Shown here one piece after another: positions 1 to 8,581 of a DNA stretch of 22,127 bases. A program made the position numbers and the translations under genes. The stretch comes from CAZBBC01 sp964489835 (GTDB lineage Bacteria; Calditrichota; Calditrichia; JAJRVZ01): contig CAZBBC010000067.1 in the NCBI GenBank assembly GCA_964489835.1, positions 1-22,127 on the forward strand, in the 5' to 3' direction. A model generated the notes under the pieces. That model had not been told where the DNA came from. It did no database searches and saw only the letters and a list, made by a program, of their open reading frames with translations. How positions within the stretch are numbered: the first letter of the stretch is position 1; each line of letters starts with the position of its first letter.

Positions 1-40
1 CCGTGGACTATTTTTTTTGTTTGCAGCCTGCGGCTGCGGT

Positions 41-829
41 ATGAATGAATTAATAAATATGAATAGTCAATCGGAAAAAAAAGTAAGCTGGCGGCACCGA
101 TTAATTTATTTTATTGGTGCATTGATTATTTTAACCACTCTGTTTTATATCATGGTGCGAATATTACTTCCAGATGTGAGCTATTTAAAAAGTACTTCTC
201 CCTCCACCACGGCCTTGATAGAACAAAGAAAGTCGGAGGCACAAAAAGCCGGTCGAGTATTTACACTAAAATATCAGTGGGTTTCCTTTCAAATTATTCC
301 GGATTTATTAAAAAAGACCATCAGGATTAGTGAAGATGCCAATTTTTATTTTCATAGTGGTATAGATTTTGAAGAATTAGAAGAGTCTCTTAAAAAAAAT
401 ATTGAAGAAGGTGATTTTATACGTGGTGGCAGTACCATCACACAGCAGCTGGCAAAGAACCTTTTCCTGAGTACTGAGAAATCTATCTGGAGAAAGATAG
501 AGGAGTATTTTATTGCCAAAGAACTGGAATCGACCTTGTCAAAAGAGCGTATTTTTCATATATATCTGAACATCATTGAATTAGGCCGGGGGATCTTTGG
601 TGTGTCTGCCGCCTCTGAGTATTATTTCCACAAACCGGTAGGTGACCTGGCCGTTGAGGAAATTATCAGGCTTACGGCGGTAATTCCAAGGCCGTTAACA
701 GTGCGTCCTATCCAGAACAGTCGGTGGCTCTTTTGGCGATGTCGTTGGATTACAAAAAAATTATTACTCTATAAATACATTGATAAATCAGAGCATGATC
801 GACTGCTCGGTTTGTTCAGTCCTCAATAA
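41..829 (+). CDS. mtgA: Monofunctional peptidoglycan glycosyltransferase (GT51)
   Basis: Polymerises lipid II into glycan strands at the periplasmic face of the inner membrane. One N-terminal membrane helix (about residues 20-42 from this start) is followed by a GT51 domain. The catalytic-Glu motif ISEDANF, the GGSTITQQLAKNLFL motif, the KELESTLSKERIFHIYLN motif and an ELGRGIFGV segment are all visible, ending with IPRPL. There is no transpeptidase domain, so it is the MtgA type found in Gram-negatives. The start is uncertain. ATG 41, ATG 59 and TTG 17 are all in frame, none has a clear Shine-Dalgarno sequence, and the frame stays open to the window edge. A different frame closes with TGA at 46-48, which could be the end of an upstream gene overlapping ATG 41. 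The 3' end overlaps the convergent antiporter gene by 14 nt. Family call is firm. Confidence 0.93.
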   Translation: MNELINMNSQSEKKVSWRHRLIYFIGALIILTTLFYIMVRILLPDVSYLKSTSPSTTALIEQRKSEAQKAGRVFTLKYQWVSFQIIPDLLKKTIRISEDANFYFHSGIDFEELEESLKKNIEEGDFIRGGSTITQQLAKNLFLSTEKSIWRKIEEYFIAKELESTLSKERIFHIYLNIIELGRGIFGVSAASEYYFHKPVGDLAVEEIIRLTAVIPRPLTVRPIQNSRWLFWRCRWITKKLLLYKYIDKSEHDRLLGLFSPQ

Positions 830-2756
830 CTTTTGAGGCAAGAAACCTGATAGATAGAATGATGACAATAATACCTGCAGTCAGCATAAGCCAGGGGCTA
901 ATCCCGAATCCGATCGGTAGATAACCCACAATCATACTCAGAACGCCACCGAATAGAGCATAGGGTAATTGTGTCCGGACATGATCAATATGATCTGCAC
1001 CGGAGGCCATTGAAGACATGATGGTCGTATCGGAAATCGGCGAGCAATGATCCCCAAATGTTGCTCCGGCCAATACCGATGCAATCGTGCTTAAAAAAAT
1101 TCCCTGCTGATGAGCAAAGGAGATCGCCGGATCTCCCTGGGGGATGAGATAAGCTATTGGAATAACAATAGGCATCAGGATAGCCATAACGCCCCAGGAG
1201 GTTCCTGTGGCAAAACTGATTAAAGCCGCAATAATAAATGACAATAACGGGATAAAATAGGGTGATAAAAATCCCTCACTGATGTGAATGATATAATCAG
1301 CGGTTTTAAGGTCATTACAGATATTCCCAATGGCCCAGGCCATGGTCAGGATCAGGGCGGCGAGGATCATTGCCTTAACACCTCCAATCCAGGCCGCAAT
1401 CGATTGATCAAGAGTAAGTAATCTCTGGCTGATAGCCAGAATAATCGCACTGAGACTGCCAAAAAAGGCTGCCCACATGAGCACTGCATATGAGTCTGAT
1501 TTACCGATGATAAGGCTGATATATTGAATGAATCCGGGAGAATCCAGATTTAGGTTTTCTCGATTTAAAGACTCAAGCCCTGTGAACCATAGACCGATAA
1601 GGGTACTGAGAATCACTATGAAAATAGGGATAAATCCGTTATACCACTTCTTTTTTATATCATTTCCGGCAATAATTTCCCGGGCATCGAGGCTGGACAC
1701 GGGCATTGCTCCCGCAGCCAGTACTTTTCCAGTTTTATAACTTCTCCTTTCGGCTTTTAGCATGGGTCCGAAATCACGACCGAACCAGGCAATTGAGATA
1801 CCTATTATAAGCGCAAATATTGAATAAAAATTGTAGGGGATGGTCTTGAAAAATACGAGATATGGATTGTCTCCAATGCCCAGGGATTGGAAAGAATCTC
1901 CAATCAATCCTATCTCGAATCCGATCCAAGTCGAAATAATGGCAATGTTGGCTACCGGGGCGGCCGTTGAATCAACAAGATATGATAGTTTTTCCCGGCT
2001 GATCCGTAATTTGTCAGTTAATGGACGCATCGTGTTTCCGACAATGAGTGTATTGGCATAATCATCAAAAAAAATAAAGATACCCATTAACCAGGTGACC
2101 ATTTGTCCATGCCTGGAATCGGAAGCATAGATAGACAATTTATCTGCGATGCCTTGTGTACCTCCCATTTTTGAAATTACGCCTACCATTCCTCCAAGAA
2201 TTAAGGTGAAAATTATGATCGACATTTTGTCAGGGTTTGCAGGCGCACGGGCGATATATTCGGTAAGCGCATAAAGGAAACCCATAAAAGGATTATAGTC
2301 ATAAATCAGCGCCGCTCCGAGCCAAATACCTACAAAAAGTGCAACTAAAACCTGTCGGGCGATTAATGCCAGAATAATGGCTATAAGCGGCGGTAAAAGA
2401 CTTAACCACCCCGGAATAACCCTGACCTCGTTGTTCCAGTGGAGGGCCGGGATCTTTATTTCAGCTATTCCGCTCTTTGCAAAAACCACAAAAGGTATCT
2501 GTGCCGTTCCCTGATTGAACTGCAAACTGTCTAATCTTTCTGTCCGTTTTTCAATTGACTGGTATAATCCTGCCACCCGGAGGGTCGTATCTTTTGACGC
2601 TGTTACCCCGTCGCCGCTAGTAAGTGTGAAAAAAATTTTCACCGGGATGTTTGAAATTACAATTTGCGGTGAAACCATTTCAACGGTTAAATCCTGAGCG
2701 AGGGATAATGAACGGAACACTGTAAAAAGAATCAGTGCCATCAGGAAGGACTTCAT
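816..2756 (-). CDS. NhaC-family Na+/H+ antiporter with extra N-terminal periplasmic domain
   Basis: Likely exchanges Na+ for H+ (or a dicarboxylate/amine, as NhaC relatives do) across the inner membrane. Many hydrophobic helices start at about residue 116. NhaC-type motifs are present: FFDDYANTLIVGNTMRP (229-245), ATGTSWGVMAILMP (516-529) and GATFGDHCSPISDTTIM (564-580). The oddity is the N-terminus. A signal-peptide-like stretch (residues 1-20, ending SLAQ) is followed by about 95 polar, beta-rich residues before the first transporter helix. This suggests a small Ig-like periplasmic domain. The start ATG has AAAGGA five bases upstream on the minus strand. It is transcribed alone, and its end overlaps mtgA tail to tail. 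The substrate cannot be told from sequence. Confidence 0.9.
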   Translation of the reverse strand: MKSFLMALILFTVFRSLSLAQDLTVEMVSPQIVISNIPVKIFFTLTSGDGVTASKDTTLRVAGLYQSIEKRTERLDSLQFNQGTAQIPFVVFAKSGIAEIKIPALHWNNEVRVIPGWLSLLPPLIAIILALIARQVLVALFVGIWLGAALIYDYNPFMGFLYALTEYIARAPANPDKMSIIIFTLILGGMVGVISKMGGTQGIADKLSIYASDSRHGQMVTWLMGIFIFFDDYANTLIVGNTMRPLTDKLRISREKLSYLVDSTAAPVANIAIISTWIGFEIGLIGDSFQSLGIGDNPYLVFFKTIPYNFYSIFALIIGISIAWFGRDFGPMLKAERRSYKTGKVLAAGAMPVSSLDAREIIAGNDIKKKWYNGFIPIFIVILSTLIGLWFTGLESLNRENLNLDSPGFIQYISLIIGKSDSYAVLMWAAFFGSLSAIILAISQRLLTLDQSIAAWIGGVKAMILAALILTMAWAIGNICNDLKTADYIIHISEGFLSPYFIPLLSFIIAALISFATGTSWGVMAILMPIVIPIAYLIPQGDPAISFAHQQGIFLSTIASVLAGATFGDHCSPISDTTIMSSMASGADHIDHVRTQLPYALFGGVLSMIVGYLPIGFGISPWLMLTAGIIVIILSIRFLASKVIED

Positions 2757-3069
2757 ACAGATCCTTTCTTCTGAACTAAAAATGGTTGGTTAAAAAGGTA
2801 GTCTATTAGAAATTTAAAGTAAAGTGTAAACTGATCAGAAATAATGTTATACATGATGATTTTTGTCCTCTATCATCTTCATTCCGGAACAATAAGTATC
2901 CTTGCCGAGTATGTTAAGGAAAATAAAGAAAGAAGGATAGATGATATATTGATACCTATTCTTTAAATCTGGGCATATATAAATTGATTCAACTAAACAA
3001 AAAACAAATAATTATCTATCCTTGATTTGATAACTCAATATTTTTAAATTCACTATTTACGGAGTAAAT
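2757..3069. other. Intergenic promoter region between divergent genes
   Basis: This 313-nt AT-rich region separates the leftward antiporter gene from the rightward six-gene operon, so it must hold promoters for both. A Shine-Dalgarno GGAG at 3061-3064 lies five bases before ATG 3070. A TTGATT/TTTAAA-like pair around 3023-3050 could be a promoter for the operon, but this is weak. The region also holds a long-range inverted repeat (2933-3023), listed separately. A 37-codon ORF at 2853-2966 lacks a ribosome binding site and I do not call it. Confidence 0.5.
2933..3023. repeat. 13-bp inverted repeat (one mismatch) upstream of the GWxTD operon
   Basis: AAGGATAGATGAT at 2933-2945 and ATTATCTATCCTT at 3011-3023 are reverse complements except for one position, which would be a G-T pair in RNA. 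The 65-nt loop is AT-rich. It lies 47 nt upstream of ATG 3070. It could be a pair of regulator half-sites or a leader fold. Chance is possible given the base composition. Confidence 0.4.
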
Positions 3070-4359
3070 ATGAAGAAAATTGTCATTTTTTTGGGAATAG
3101 TTATCTTTGTCTCAAACCTTTTTGCTCAAAGAGATGGGAAAAGACTCAGCCGGTATGGATTTGAAGTAAATGTCAAACCACCGATTTATTATGACCTTTT
3201 TATTACTCATCAGCATGAGGATCTCAAACCTCTGATCAATTTTGTAATTAAAGTCCAGTACGACATACTATATTTTACAAAAACGGATGATGGATATTGT
3301 AGTGGGTATGATGTCGCCATCTCTATTTTGGATGATAAAACAAATAGCACCGTTTATTCCAATTTATGGAATGAAGAAATTGTCGAGCAGGATTTTGATC
3401 TTACCAATTCTCAGAAACAATATTATGTCAATTCAAGATCTTTTGGATTGGATCTCCCGGCAGGAGAGTATAAAATTTTTATTGAATTTACCGATAAAAC
3501 CTCAAAGAATATCCATAAGAGTAATCGCAAATTCAGTATCCCTGAGATTAGTTCTCCCCTATTTATTTCTAAAATAAAATTTATTTCTCCGGGGGATAGT
3601 CTCTCTGCTGAAATAGTGACGGAGAATGATCAAATCGCTGTGGAATTCAACGAGGATCTGCTTGCGCAATTAGAATTAATTTTAGCTGCTCCTGAATCCC
3701 TGTCGATATCCTCTGAATTGCTCTATCTGACAGCGGATTCTAAATCAAAAGTGAAAGTGGGTGAATATGATCTTATGCCTGAAAATAATCATTATGTGTT
3801 TGAAGAGCTGATTGAGAAAAAATATCTGGAGGAAGGTGATTATAGCCTTAATTATAAAATTTCGCTGGGAGATAAAATACATAAGGTTCAGAAAAAATTT
3901 AGCGTCGTCTGGTATTCAAAACCTGTATATCTCTATGAGGTAGGTCTGGCGATTCGACCGATGCGATATATTCTTACTTCGGATGAATTGGAATATGTTG
4001 ATGATCTCTCCGATGATGAACTCAAGCAATGGTTTGAACAGTATTGGAAAAAGAAGGATCCCGATCCGAATACCCCTTTGAATGAAATATTACTGGAATT
4101 TTATCACCGTGTGACCCAAGCCAATAAAAAATATCCTGCCCAATACCGTGAGGGGTGGGAGACTGACAGGGGTAAGGCCTTAATCCTTTATGGAGATCCG
4201 GATCGGGTGGAATCCCGTCGCTATTTGACCAATGCCAAGCCATACGAAATATGGTTTTATGATTCACTCAATAAAAAGCTGGTTTTTGTCGATGTGAATG
4301 AGGATAAATCATATCGGTTAATGAGCGTGGAAGATATCGGAGAAAAAAATAATGAATAA
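3070..4359 (+). CDS. Secreted GWxTD-domain protein
   Basis: A signal peptide (residues 1-20, cleavage likely after LFAQ) leads into about 280 residues of beta-rich sequence. A C-terminal GWxTD domain follows, with GWETDRGKALILYGDPD at residues 362-378 and a WFYDSLNKKLVFVDV ending. The GWxTD domain is named for this motif and is common in FCB bacteria and Acidobacteria. Its biochemical role is not established, but the proteins are exported and envelope-associated. The start has GGAG five bases upstream. This is the first gene of a six-gene operon, and its end overlaps the next gene by 8 nt, suggesting translational coupling. No lipobox is seen, so it is probably periplasmic or outer-membrane associated rather than a lipoprotein. 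Function unknown. Confidence 0.88.
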   Translation: MKKIVIFLGIVIFVSNLFAQRDGKRLSRYGFEVNVKPPIYYDLFITHQHEDLKPLINFVIKVQYDILYFTKTDDGYCSGYDVAISILDDKTNSTVYSNLWNEEIVEQDFDLTNSQKQYYVNSRSFGLDLPAGEYKIFIEFTDKTSKNIHKSNRKFSIPEISSPLFISKIKFISPGDSLSAEIVTENDQIAVEFNEDLLAQLELILAAPESLSISSELLYLTADSKSKVKVGEYDLMPENNHYVFEELIEKKYLEEGDYSLNYKISLGDKIHKVQKKFSVVWYSKPVYLYEVGLAIRPMRYILTSDELEYVDDLSDDELKQWFEQYWKKKDPDPNTPLNEILLEFYHRVTQANKKYPAQYREGWETDRGKALILYGDPDRVESRRYLTNAKPYEIWFYDSLNKKLVFVDVNEDKSYRLMSVEDIGEKNNE

Positions 4360-5371
4360 AGTTCCGGTTGGTGTCATTGGTGTCGGTCATCTGGGAAAGA
4401 TTCACGCAGGATTATACCGGGAAGTAGATCTGGCGAACCTGGTCGGTATCTACGATGTTGATATTAAAAAAGCTGAACAGATAGCAAGAGATTTAAACGT
4501 GACTGCTTATAAAGACATTGACCAATTATTCGAGAAAGCGGATGCAGTCAATATTGTCACGCCAACATCGACGCACTTCGAACTGGCCCGTCAGGCACTC
4601 GGCCACGACTGCCATCTGTTTATCGAAAAGCCAATTACCGCCCGTGAGCAAGAAGCGGAAGAGATCATTCGGTTGGCTAAAGAAAAAAACAAGATCATTC
4701 AGGTTGGGCATATCGAAAGATTTAATCCAGCGATATTAGCCATGTCAGATGTTCCCTTAAAACCATTGTTTATTGAATCTCACCGACTGTCATCTTTTAA
4801 TCCAAGGGGAACAGATGTTGCTGTTATTCTGGATCTCATGATACATGACCTGGATTTGATTTTATCGCTGGTTAAAAGTAAACCTGTTCAAATTGATGCC
4901 AGTGGTGTTGGCGTGGTTTCAGATACTATCGATATTGCCAATGCGCGCATTAAGTTTGAATCCGGATGTGTTGCCAATATTACTTCAAGCAGAATTTCGG
5001 CAAAAAAGATGCGTAAAATGCGAATCTTTCAGCACGACAGCTATATCTCGGTGGATTTTATCGATGGATTTTCCGAGATATATTATCTCGAAAACCAAGA
5101 TACACCATCTTTTAAAGACGGTACGCTCGCTTTTTCACTTGGGCAGATCGAATCCGGTAATAAACGCAAAGATATAAAATACAATAAATTACAAAGAACG
5201 GATATAAATCCTTTAAAATATGAATTAAACGGATTTATAGAAAGTGTTAATGCCCATGTCGAACCGTTGGTCAGTGGGGAAGAGGGTTTAGCAGCCTTAC
5301 GGTTAGCTAATCAGGTGTTGGATAAAATTGAGGAACATGCAAAGATTGTATCTATGGGGACACAGCATTGA
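4352..5371 (+). CDS. Gfo/Idh/MocA-family NAD(P)-dependent sugar oxidoreductase
   Basis: Predicted cytoplasmic NAD(P)-dependent dehydrogenase acting on a sugar or sugar nucleotide. A Rossmann motif VGVIGVGHLGKIH is at residues 6-18, the family hallmark EKP is at 92-94, and the C-terminal half contains DLMIHDLDLIL (161-171), which places the usual catalytic His/Asp region. The segment HRLSSFNPRGTDV just before it resembles, from memory, the members that sit next to lipid A genes (GnnA, UDP-GlcNAc 3-dehydrogenase). No lpx gene is in the window, so that assignment is only a possibility. The gene overlaps its upstream neighbour by 8 nt and its downstream neighbour by 4 nt. At 339 residues it has the normal family length. 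Family firm, substrate unknown. Confidence 0.9.
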   Translation: MNKVPVGVIGVGHLGKIHAGLYREVDLANLVGIYDVDIKKAEQIARDLNVTAYKDIDQLFEKADAVNIVTPTSTHFELARQALGHDCHLFIEKPITAREQEAEEIIRLAKEKNKIIQVGHIERFNPAILAMSDVPLKPLFIESHRLSSFNPRGTDVAVILDLMIHDLDLILSLVKSKPVQIDASGVGVVSDTIDIANARIKFESGCVANITSSRISAKKMRKMRIFQHDSYISVDFIDGFSEIYYLENQDTPSFKDGTLAFSLGQIESGNKRKDIKYNKLQRTDINPLKYELNGFIESVNAHVEPLVSGEEGLAALRLANQVLDKIEEHAKIVSMGTQH

Positions 5372-5940
5372 GTATCGGACAATTAGTATTTAAACTCAGG
5401 TGGTATATTCCTGTTCCTTTTTTTATTGCAGCGGTTATATTAGCAACTCCCCAAAGGGATCTGGCAATTTTTGGCGGGATTCTCATGGTTTTTGGAGAAC
5501 TGGTGCGCCTTGCAGGTATCAGCTACATCGGCGCCTATACCCGTGCCCGGGAAATAGCTGCTGACGAACTTATCACTAATGGTCCCTTTGCATATCTCAG
5601 GCATCCAATGTATCTGGGAAATATGTTTATTTATATCGGGGCCAGTATCTTAGGCGGGGGCTGGCTACCCTATATGTTATATCTGGTTATCTTGTTTTTT
5701 TCGGTTCTGTTTGCCTTCCGCATCACCTATGAGGAATCGCAATTGACGAAGTTATTCGGTGAAGAATATATAACGTACAAAGAAGTTGTTCCTCTTTTTT
5801 TCCCCAGATTGACTCCTTATCCGGGAAAAAGCAAAAAGAGACCGCATATAACAGAGGCCATAAAAAGCGAAAAATTTACCTTTCTGGCTCTTTTTGCGTA
5901 TTTGCTTCTCATTCTGTTCAGTTGGTATATCAAAACTTAA
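5368..5940 (+). CDS. Isoprenylcysteine carboxyl methyltransferase (ICMT/PEMT-like) family membrane protein
   Basis: Small integral membrane protein with about five hydrophobic helices. The SAM-binding ICMT-type motif TNGPFAYLRHPMYLGN is at residues 70-85, followed downstream by YEESQLTKLFGEEYITYK (121-138), the usual C-terminal EE/YxxY region of the family. Bacterial members are presumed to methylate small or lipid substrates in the membrane. The real substrate is unknown. The start is TTG at 5368, whose last two bases are shared with the TGA of the preceding gene (TTGA junction), so translation is coupled. A last hydrophobic helix (about 169-187) follows a basic stretch (GKSKKRPH). Family well supported, function open. 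Confidence 0.85.
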   Translation: MSIGQLVFKLRWYIPVPFFIAAVILATPQRDLAIFGGILMVFGELVRLAGISYIGAYTRAREIAADELITNGPFAYLRHPMYLGNMFIYIGASILGGGWLPYMLYLVILFFSVLFAFRITYEESQLTKLFGEEYITYKEVVPLFFPRLTPYPGKSKKRPHITEAIKSEKFTFLALFAYLLLILFSWYIKT

Positions 5941-5955
5941 GGTTGTAAGTAGCTC

Positions 5956-7362
5956 ATGACAGAAAAACCGGTAACTATCGATAATATTGCCGAACAAGTC
6001 GTAGGACTTGAAAAAAAGGTACCTCTCTTAAACGGGGAAAAGACACGCTATGTTTATTTCGATAATTCCGCGAGTACACCAACGCTGAAACCGATACTTG
6101 ACACCCTGAATAACTTTATGGAATGGTATTCCAATATTCACCGCGGTACGGGGTTCAAGTCTCTGCTCAGTACACATTTTTTTGAATTAGCCAGAGAAAC
6201 TGTTGCAAGTTTTTTCCATATAAATTTAAAAGATCATCTGGTGATATTTGGTAAGAATGGGACAGAGGCGATCAATAAACTGGCGCATAATATACCACTA
6301 CCTGAAGACTGTGTTGTGCTTGTGACAAAAATGGAACATCATTCCAATGATCTTCCCTGGCGACTTCGCAGACCGGTGGTTCACGTAGCGGTTGACGGTC
6401 AGGGCAGGCTGGATTGGCAAGATTTTGAGCAGAAACTGGGGGAAAATAAAGGTAAAATCGGATTAATCGCCGTAACCGGTGCCTCAAATGTCACCGGATA
6501 TATCAATGATATTCACAGGATTGCTGAAATTGCCCATGAAAATAATTCAAAAATTATGGTTGATGCCGCCCAACTGGCACCACACCGAACGATTGATATA
6601 AAACCACCCGGACATCCCCAACATCTTGATTTCCTCGCCTTCTCGGCGCATAAAATTTATGCGCCATTCGGTCTTGGCGTCCTGATCACTGACCGAGATA
6701 TGTTTGTGGATGGGAATCCTGATATCGTGGGCGGCGGTACTGTCGATCTCGTCTCCGAGGATCATGCTTATTGGACGGTGGCTCCGGAGAGAGAAGAAGC
6801 CGGCACCCCTAATATCGTCGGAGCGATTACTCTGGCAAAAGCGTTGAAGATAATAACGGAAATTGGGATGGACAAAATTGTGGCGCATGAGGCTGAACTC
6901 ACCCGATATGCCCTGCAACAGCTCAAAAAAGTACCACGACTTGTTTTTTACGGATCTGTCAACGAAGATGAGGTATATGATCGTCTGGGGGTTATCTCCT
7001 TTAATGTTGCGGATGTGCCCCACGGTCTTGTCGGGGCCATTCTGAACTATGAAGGGGGTATTGGAGTGCGTAATGGTTGTTTCTGTGCCCATCCTTATGT
7101 AAAATGCCTGTTAGGTGTCACCATGGAAGAAACTAAAATCTTTGAAGAAAAGATTCTCAACCATGACAGAAGCACTGTTCCAGGGGCCGTTCGGATGAGT
7201 TTCGGTATGTATAATACTAAACAAGAAGTTGATCAGATGGTTGATATTCTCAAAATCATCGCGAGCAATAATTATCAGGGTCAATACGAACTCGTCTCCA
7301 AGACAGGTGAATATATCCCAAAGAATTTTAATTTGAATTTTTCAGATTATTTTAATTTTTAA
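5956..7362 (+). CDS. Class V aminotransferase / cysteine-desulfurase-like PLP enzyme
   Basis: Cytoplasmic PLP enzyme of the SufS/CsdA-like class. FDNSASTP is at residues 35-42, the HHSND substrate-loop motif at 128-132, a VDAAQLAPH motif at 202-210, and the PLP lysine is K233 in FSAHKIYAPFGLG. The persulfide-cysteine region reads RNGCFCAHP (372-380), matching RxGxxCAxP of group II desulfurases, with C377 as the probable active cysteine. It is therefore likely to abstract sulfur from cysteine, although close relatives perform other eliminations or transaminations. It is 468 residues, longer than SufS (about 405), with an N-terminal extension and a C-terminal tail beyond residue 440. No suf or isc partner gene is nearby. 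It lies 15 nt after the methyltransferase and 18 nt before the AlaX-like gene, with no clear Shine-Dalgarno. Confidence 0.88.
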   Translation: MTEKPVTIDNIAEQVVGLEKKVPLLNGEKTRYVYFDNSASTPTLKPILDTLNNFMEWYSNIHRGTGFKSLLSTHFFELARETVASFFHINLKDHLVIFGKNGTEAINKLAHNIPLPEDCVVLVTKMEHHSNDLPWRLRRPVVHVAVDGQGRLDWQDFEQKLGENKGKIGLIAVTGASNVTGYINDIHRIAEIAHENNSKIMVDAAQLAPHRTIDIKPPGHPQHLDFLAFSAHKIYAPFGLGVLITDRDMFVDGNPDIVGGGTVDLVSEDHAYWTVAPEREEAGTPNIVGAITLAKALKIITEIGMDKIVAHEAELTRYALQQLKKVPRLVFYGSVNEDEVYDRLGVISFNVADVPHGLVGAILNYEGGIGVRNGCFCAHPYVKCLLGVTMEETKIFEEKILNHDRSTVPGAVRMSFGMYNTKQEVDQMVDILKIIASNNYQGQYELVSKTGEYIPKNFNLNFSDYFNF

Positions 7363-7380
7363 TCATGTATTTTCCTTTTT

Positions 7381-8562
7381 ATGTTATCAAAAAAAATATA
7401 CTATACGAATCCCTATCTGAGGGAGTTTCAAACCAAAATAAACGCATCCAAACCAGAAAATAAAAATACCTGGTATACCTTCAAGGAAACAATTTTTTAT
7501 CCTCAGGGAGGCGGACAGGAATCCGATGGTGGTTGGATTAATAGCCATGCGGTTCAGGATGTACAGACTGCCAACGGCGAGGTATGGCATCTTCTTAAAG
7601 CTACTATTACCGACCCTGTTAAAATGGTACTAGACTGGGATAAACGATATTCAAATATGCGACAGCATACCGGTCAACATATTTTGTCTGCCTGTTTTAA
7701 AAAAGTGGCCGACCTGGATACGCTTTCTGTTCATTTAGGAAGAGAAATCACACTTATCGAGGTTGATTCGGATCAAGTGACGGATAAAGCGCTGGACGAA
7801 TCAGAAATACTGGCCAACCAGATCATTCGTGACCATATGCCGGTTAAAACCACGTGGCCGGATCGAAAGGTATTAGATACTACTACATTACGTCGAAAAA
7901 TCAAGCATGAAGATACAAATATTCGTCTTGTACATGTCGGGGAGTTCGATTGTGTTGGATGTGGGGGAATACATGTTCATTCAACGGCTGAGGTGGGTCT
8001 TATAAAAATTATTGGGACAGAGAAAATCAGGAATCACATCCGTATTAAAATAAAAATCGGTAATTCTGCCTATCAATACTACAGACATTTACATCAAGTT
8101 TTACAGCATGTCAGTCACCGGTTTACATGTTCCATTGAGGATCTTCCGGATCGAATTGATGCTCTGCTAAACGAAAACAAAGATCTTTCGCGATCGGTAA
8201 AAAAAATCAATGAGCGATGGCTTTCTGAATATGCACATAATTTAAAAGATTCCGGATATACCGGATGTTTTTATCTGTCCGGTCTTACAAAAGACAATCT
8301 GAAAATCCTGTCCGAAATCTGGGTGAAGAGGCATCAGCTATCCTGTCTTTTTATCAGTAACGAGGGTAACAGAACAAGTTTTTTTCTTCGTATTCATAGT
8401 AATCAGGACAAGAATGCACAGGATTTTGTTCAAAATAACAGTGAGTCTTTTCACTTAAAAGGTGGGGGTAGTAAAGAATTTGCCATTGGAGATATCGCTT
8501 TTAAAGATATCAATGATGCTTTCATCGACCGTTTATTTCAGGAATTTCATAACTTTCTTTAA
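7381..8562 (+). CDS. AlaX-like alanyl-tRNA editing protein with DHHA1 domain
   Basis: Probable trans-editing hydrolase that removes serine or glycine from mischarged tRNA-Ala. The N-terminal part resembles the AlaRS editing region, with the TIFYPQGGGQESDGG motif at 37-51. Zinc-ligand motifs are HTGQHILS (H96, H100) and CGGIHVH (C194, H198), matching HxxxH and CxxxH of AlaX/AlaRS; the usual CGGTH has Ile in place of Thr. The C-terminal third has coiled-coil-like sequence and then KGGGSKEFAIG (360-370), the GGG motif of DHHA1, making it the long AlaX form. There is no aminoacylation domain. No Shine-Dalgarno precedes ATG 7381, and no nearby in-frame alternative exists, so expression may rely on coupling from the PLP enzyme 18 nt upstream. 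Confidence 0.88.
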   Translation: MLSKKIYYTNPYLREFQTKINASKPENKNTWYTFKETIFYPQGGGQESDGGWINSHAVQDVQTANGEVWHLLKATITDPVKMVLDWDKRYSNMRQHTGQHILSACFKKVADLDTLSVHLGREITLIEVDSDQVTDKALDESEILANQIIRDHMPVKTTWPDRKVLDTTTLRRKIKHEDTNIRLVHVGEFDCVGCGGIHVHSTAEVGLIKIIGTEKIRNHIRIKIKIGNSAYQYYRHLHQVLQHVSHRFTCSIEDLPDRIDALLNENKDLSRSVKKINERWLSEYAHNLKDSGYTGCFYLSGLTKDNLKILSEIWVKRHQLSCLFISNEGNRTSFFLRIHSNQDKNAQDFVQNNSESFHLKGGGSKEFAIGDIAFKDINDAFIDRLFQEFHNFL

Positions 8563-8563
8563 G

Positions 8564-8570
8564 AAAGGAG
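8564..8570 (+). promoter_or_regulatory. Ribosome binding site deciding the start at 8582
   Basis: AAAGGAG lies just after the AlaX stop codon. It is only 2 nt before ATG 8573, which is too close, and 11 nt before ATG 8582, which is workable. This supports 8582 over the longer open frame that begins at 8462 inside the AlaX gene. Confidence 0.6.
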
Positions 8571-8581
8571 CGATGATTCCC

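Noticed and set aside
17..40. Lipoprotein signal (FAAC) at the N-terminus of the first open frame
   Set aside because: It comes only from the TTG 17 extension. The protein is a membrane-anchored MtgA with its own helix, and the extension is likely upstream non-coding or another gene.
2853..2966. A 37-codon ORF (starts MMIFVLYHLHSG) in the promoter region
   Set aside because: No ribosome binding site, no recognisable similarity, and it lies in a region needed for promoters.
6547..7092. A 181-codon open frame antisense to the class V aminotransferase gene
   Set aside because: It is the shadow of a well-conserved gene, has no recognisable domain and no ribosome site.
8462..8581. Longer start for the TIGR02265-like gene at 8462
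   Set aside because: It would overlap the DHHA1 end of the AlaX gene by 100 nt, and the family start (VKG) and ribosome site favour 8582.
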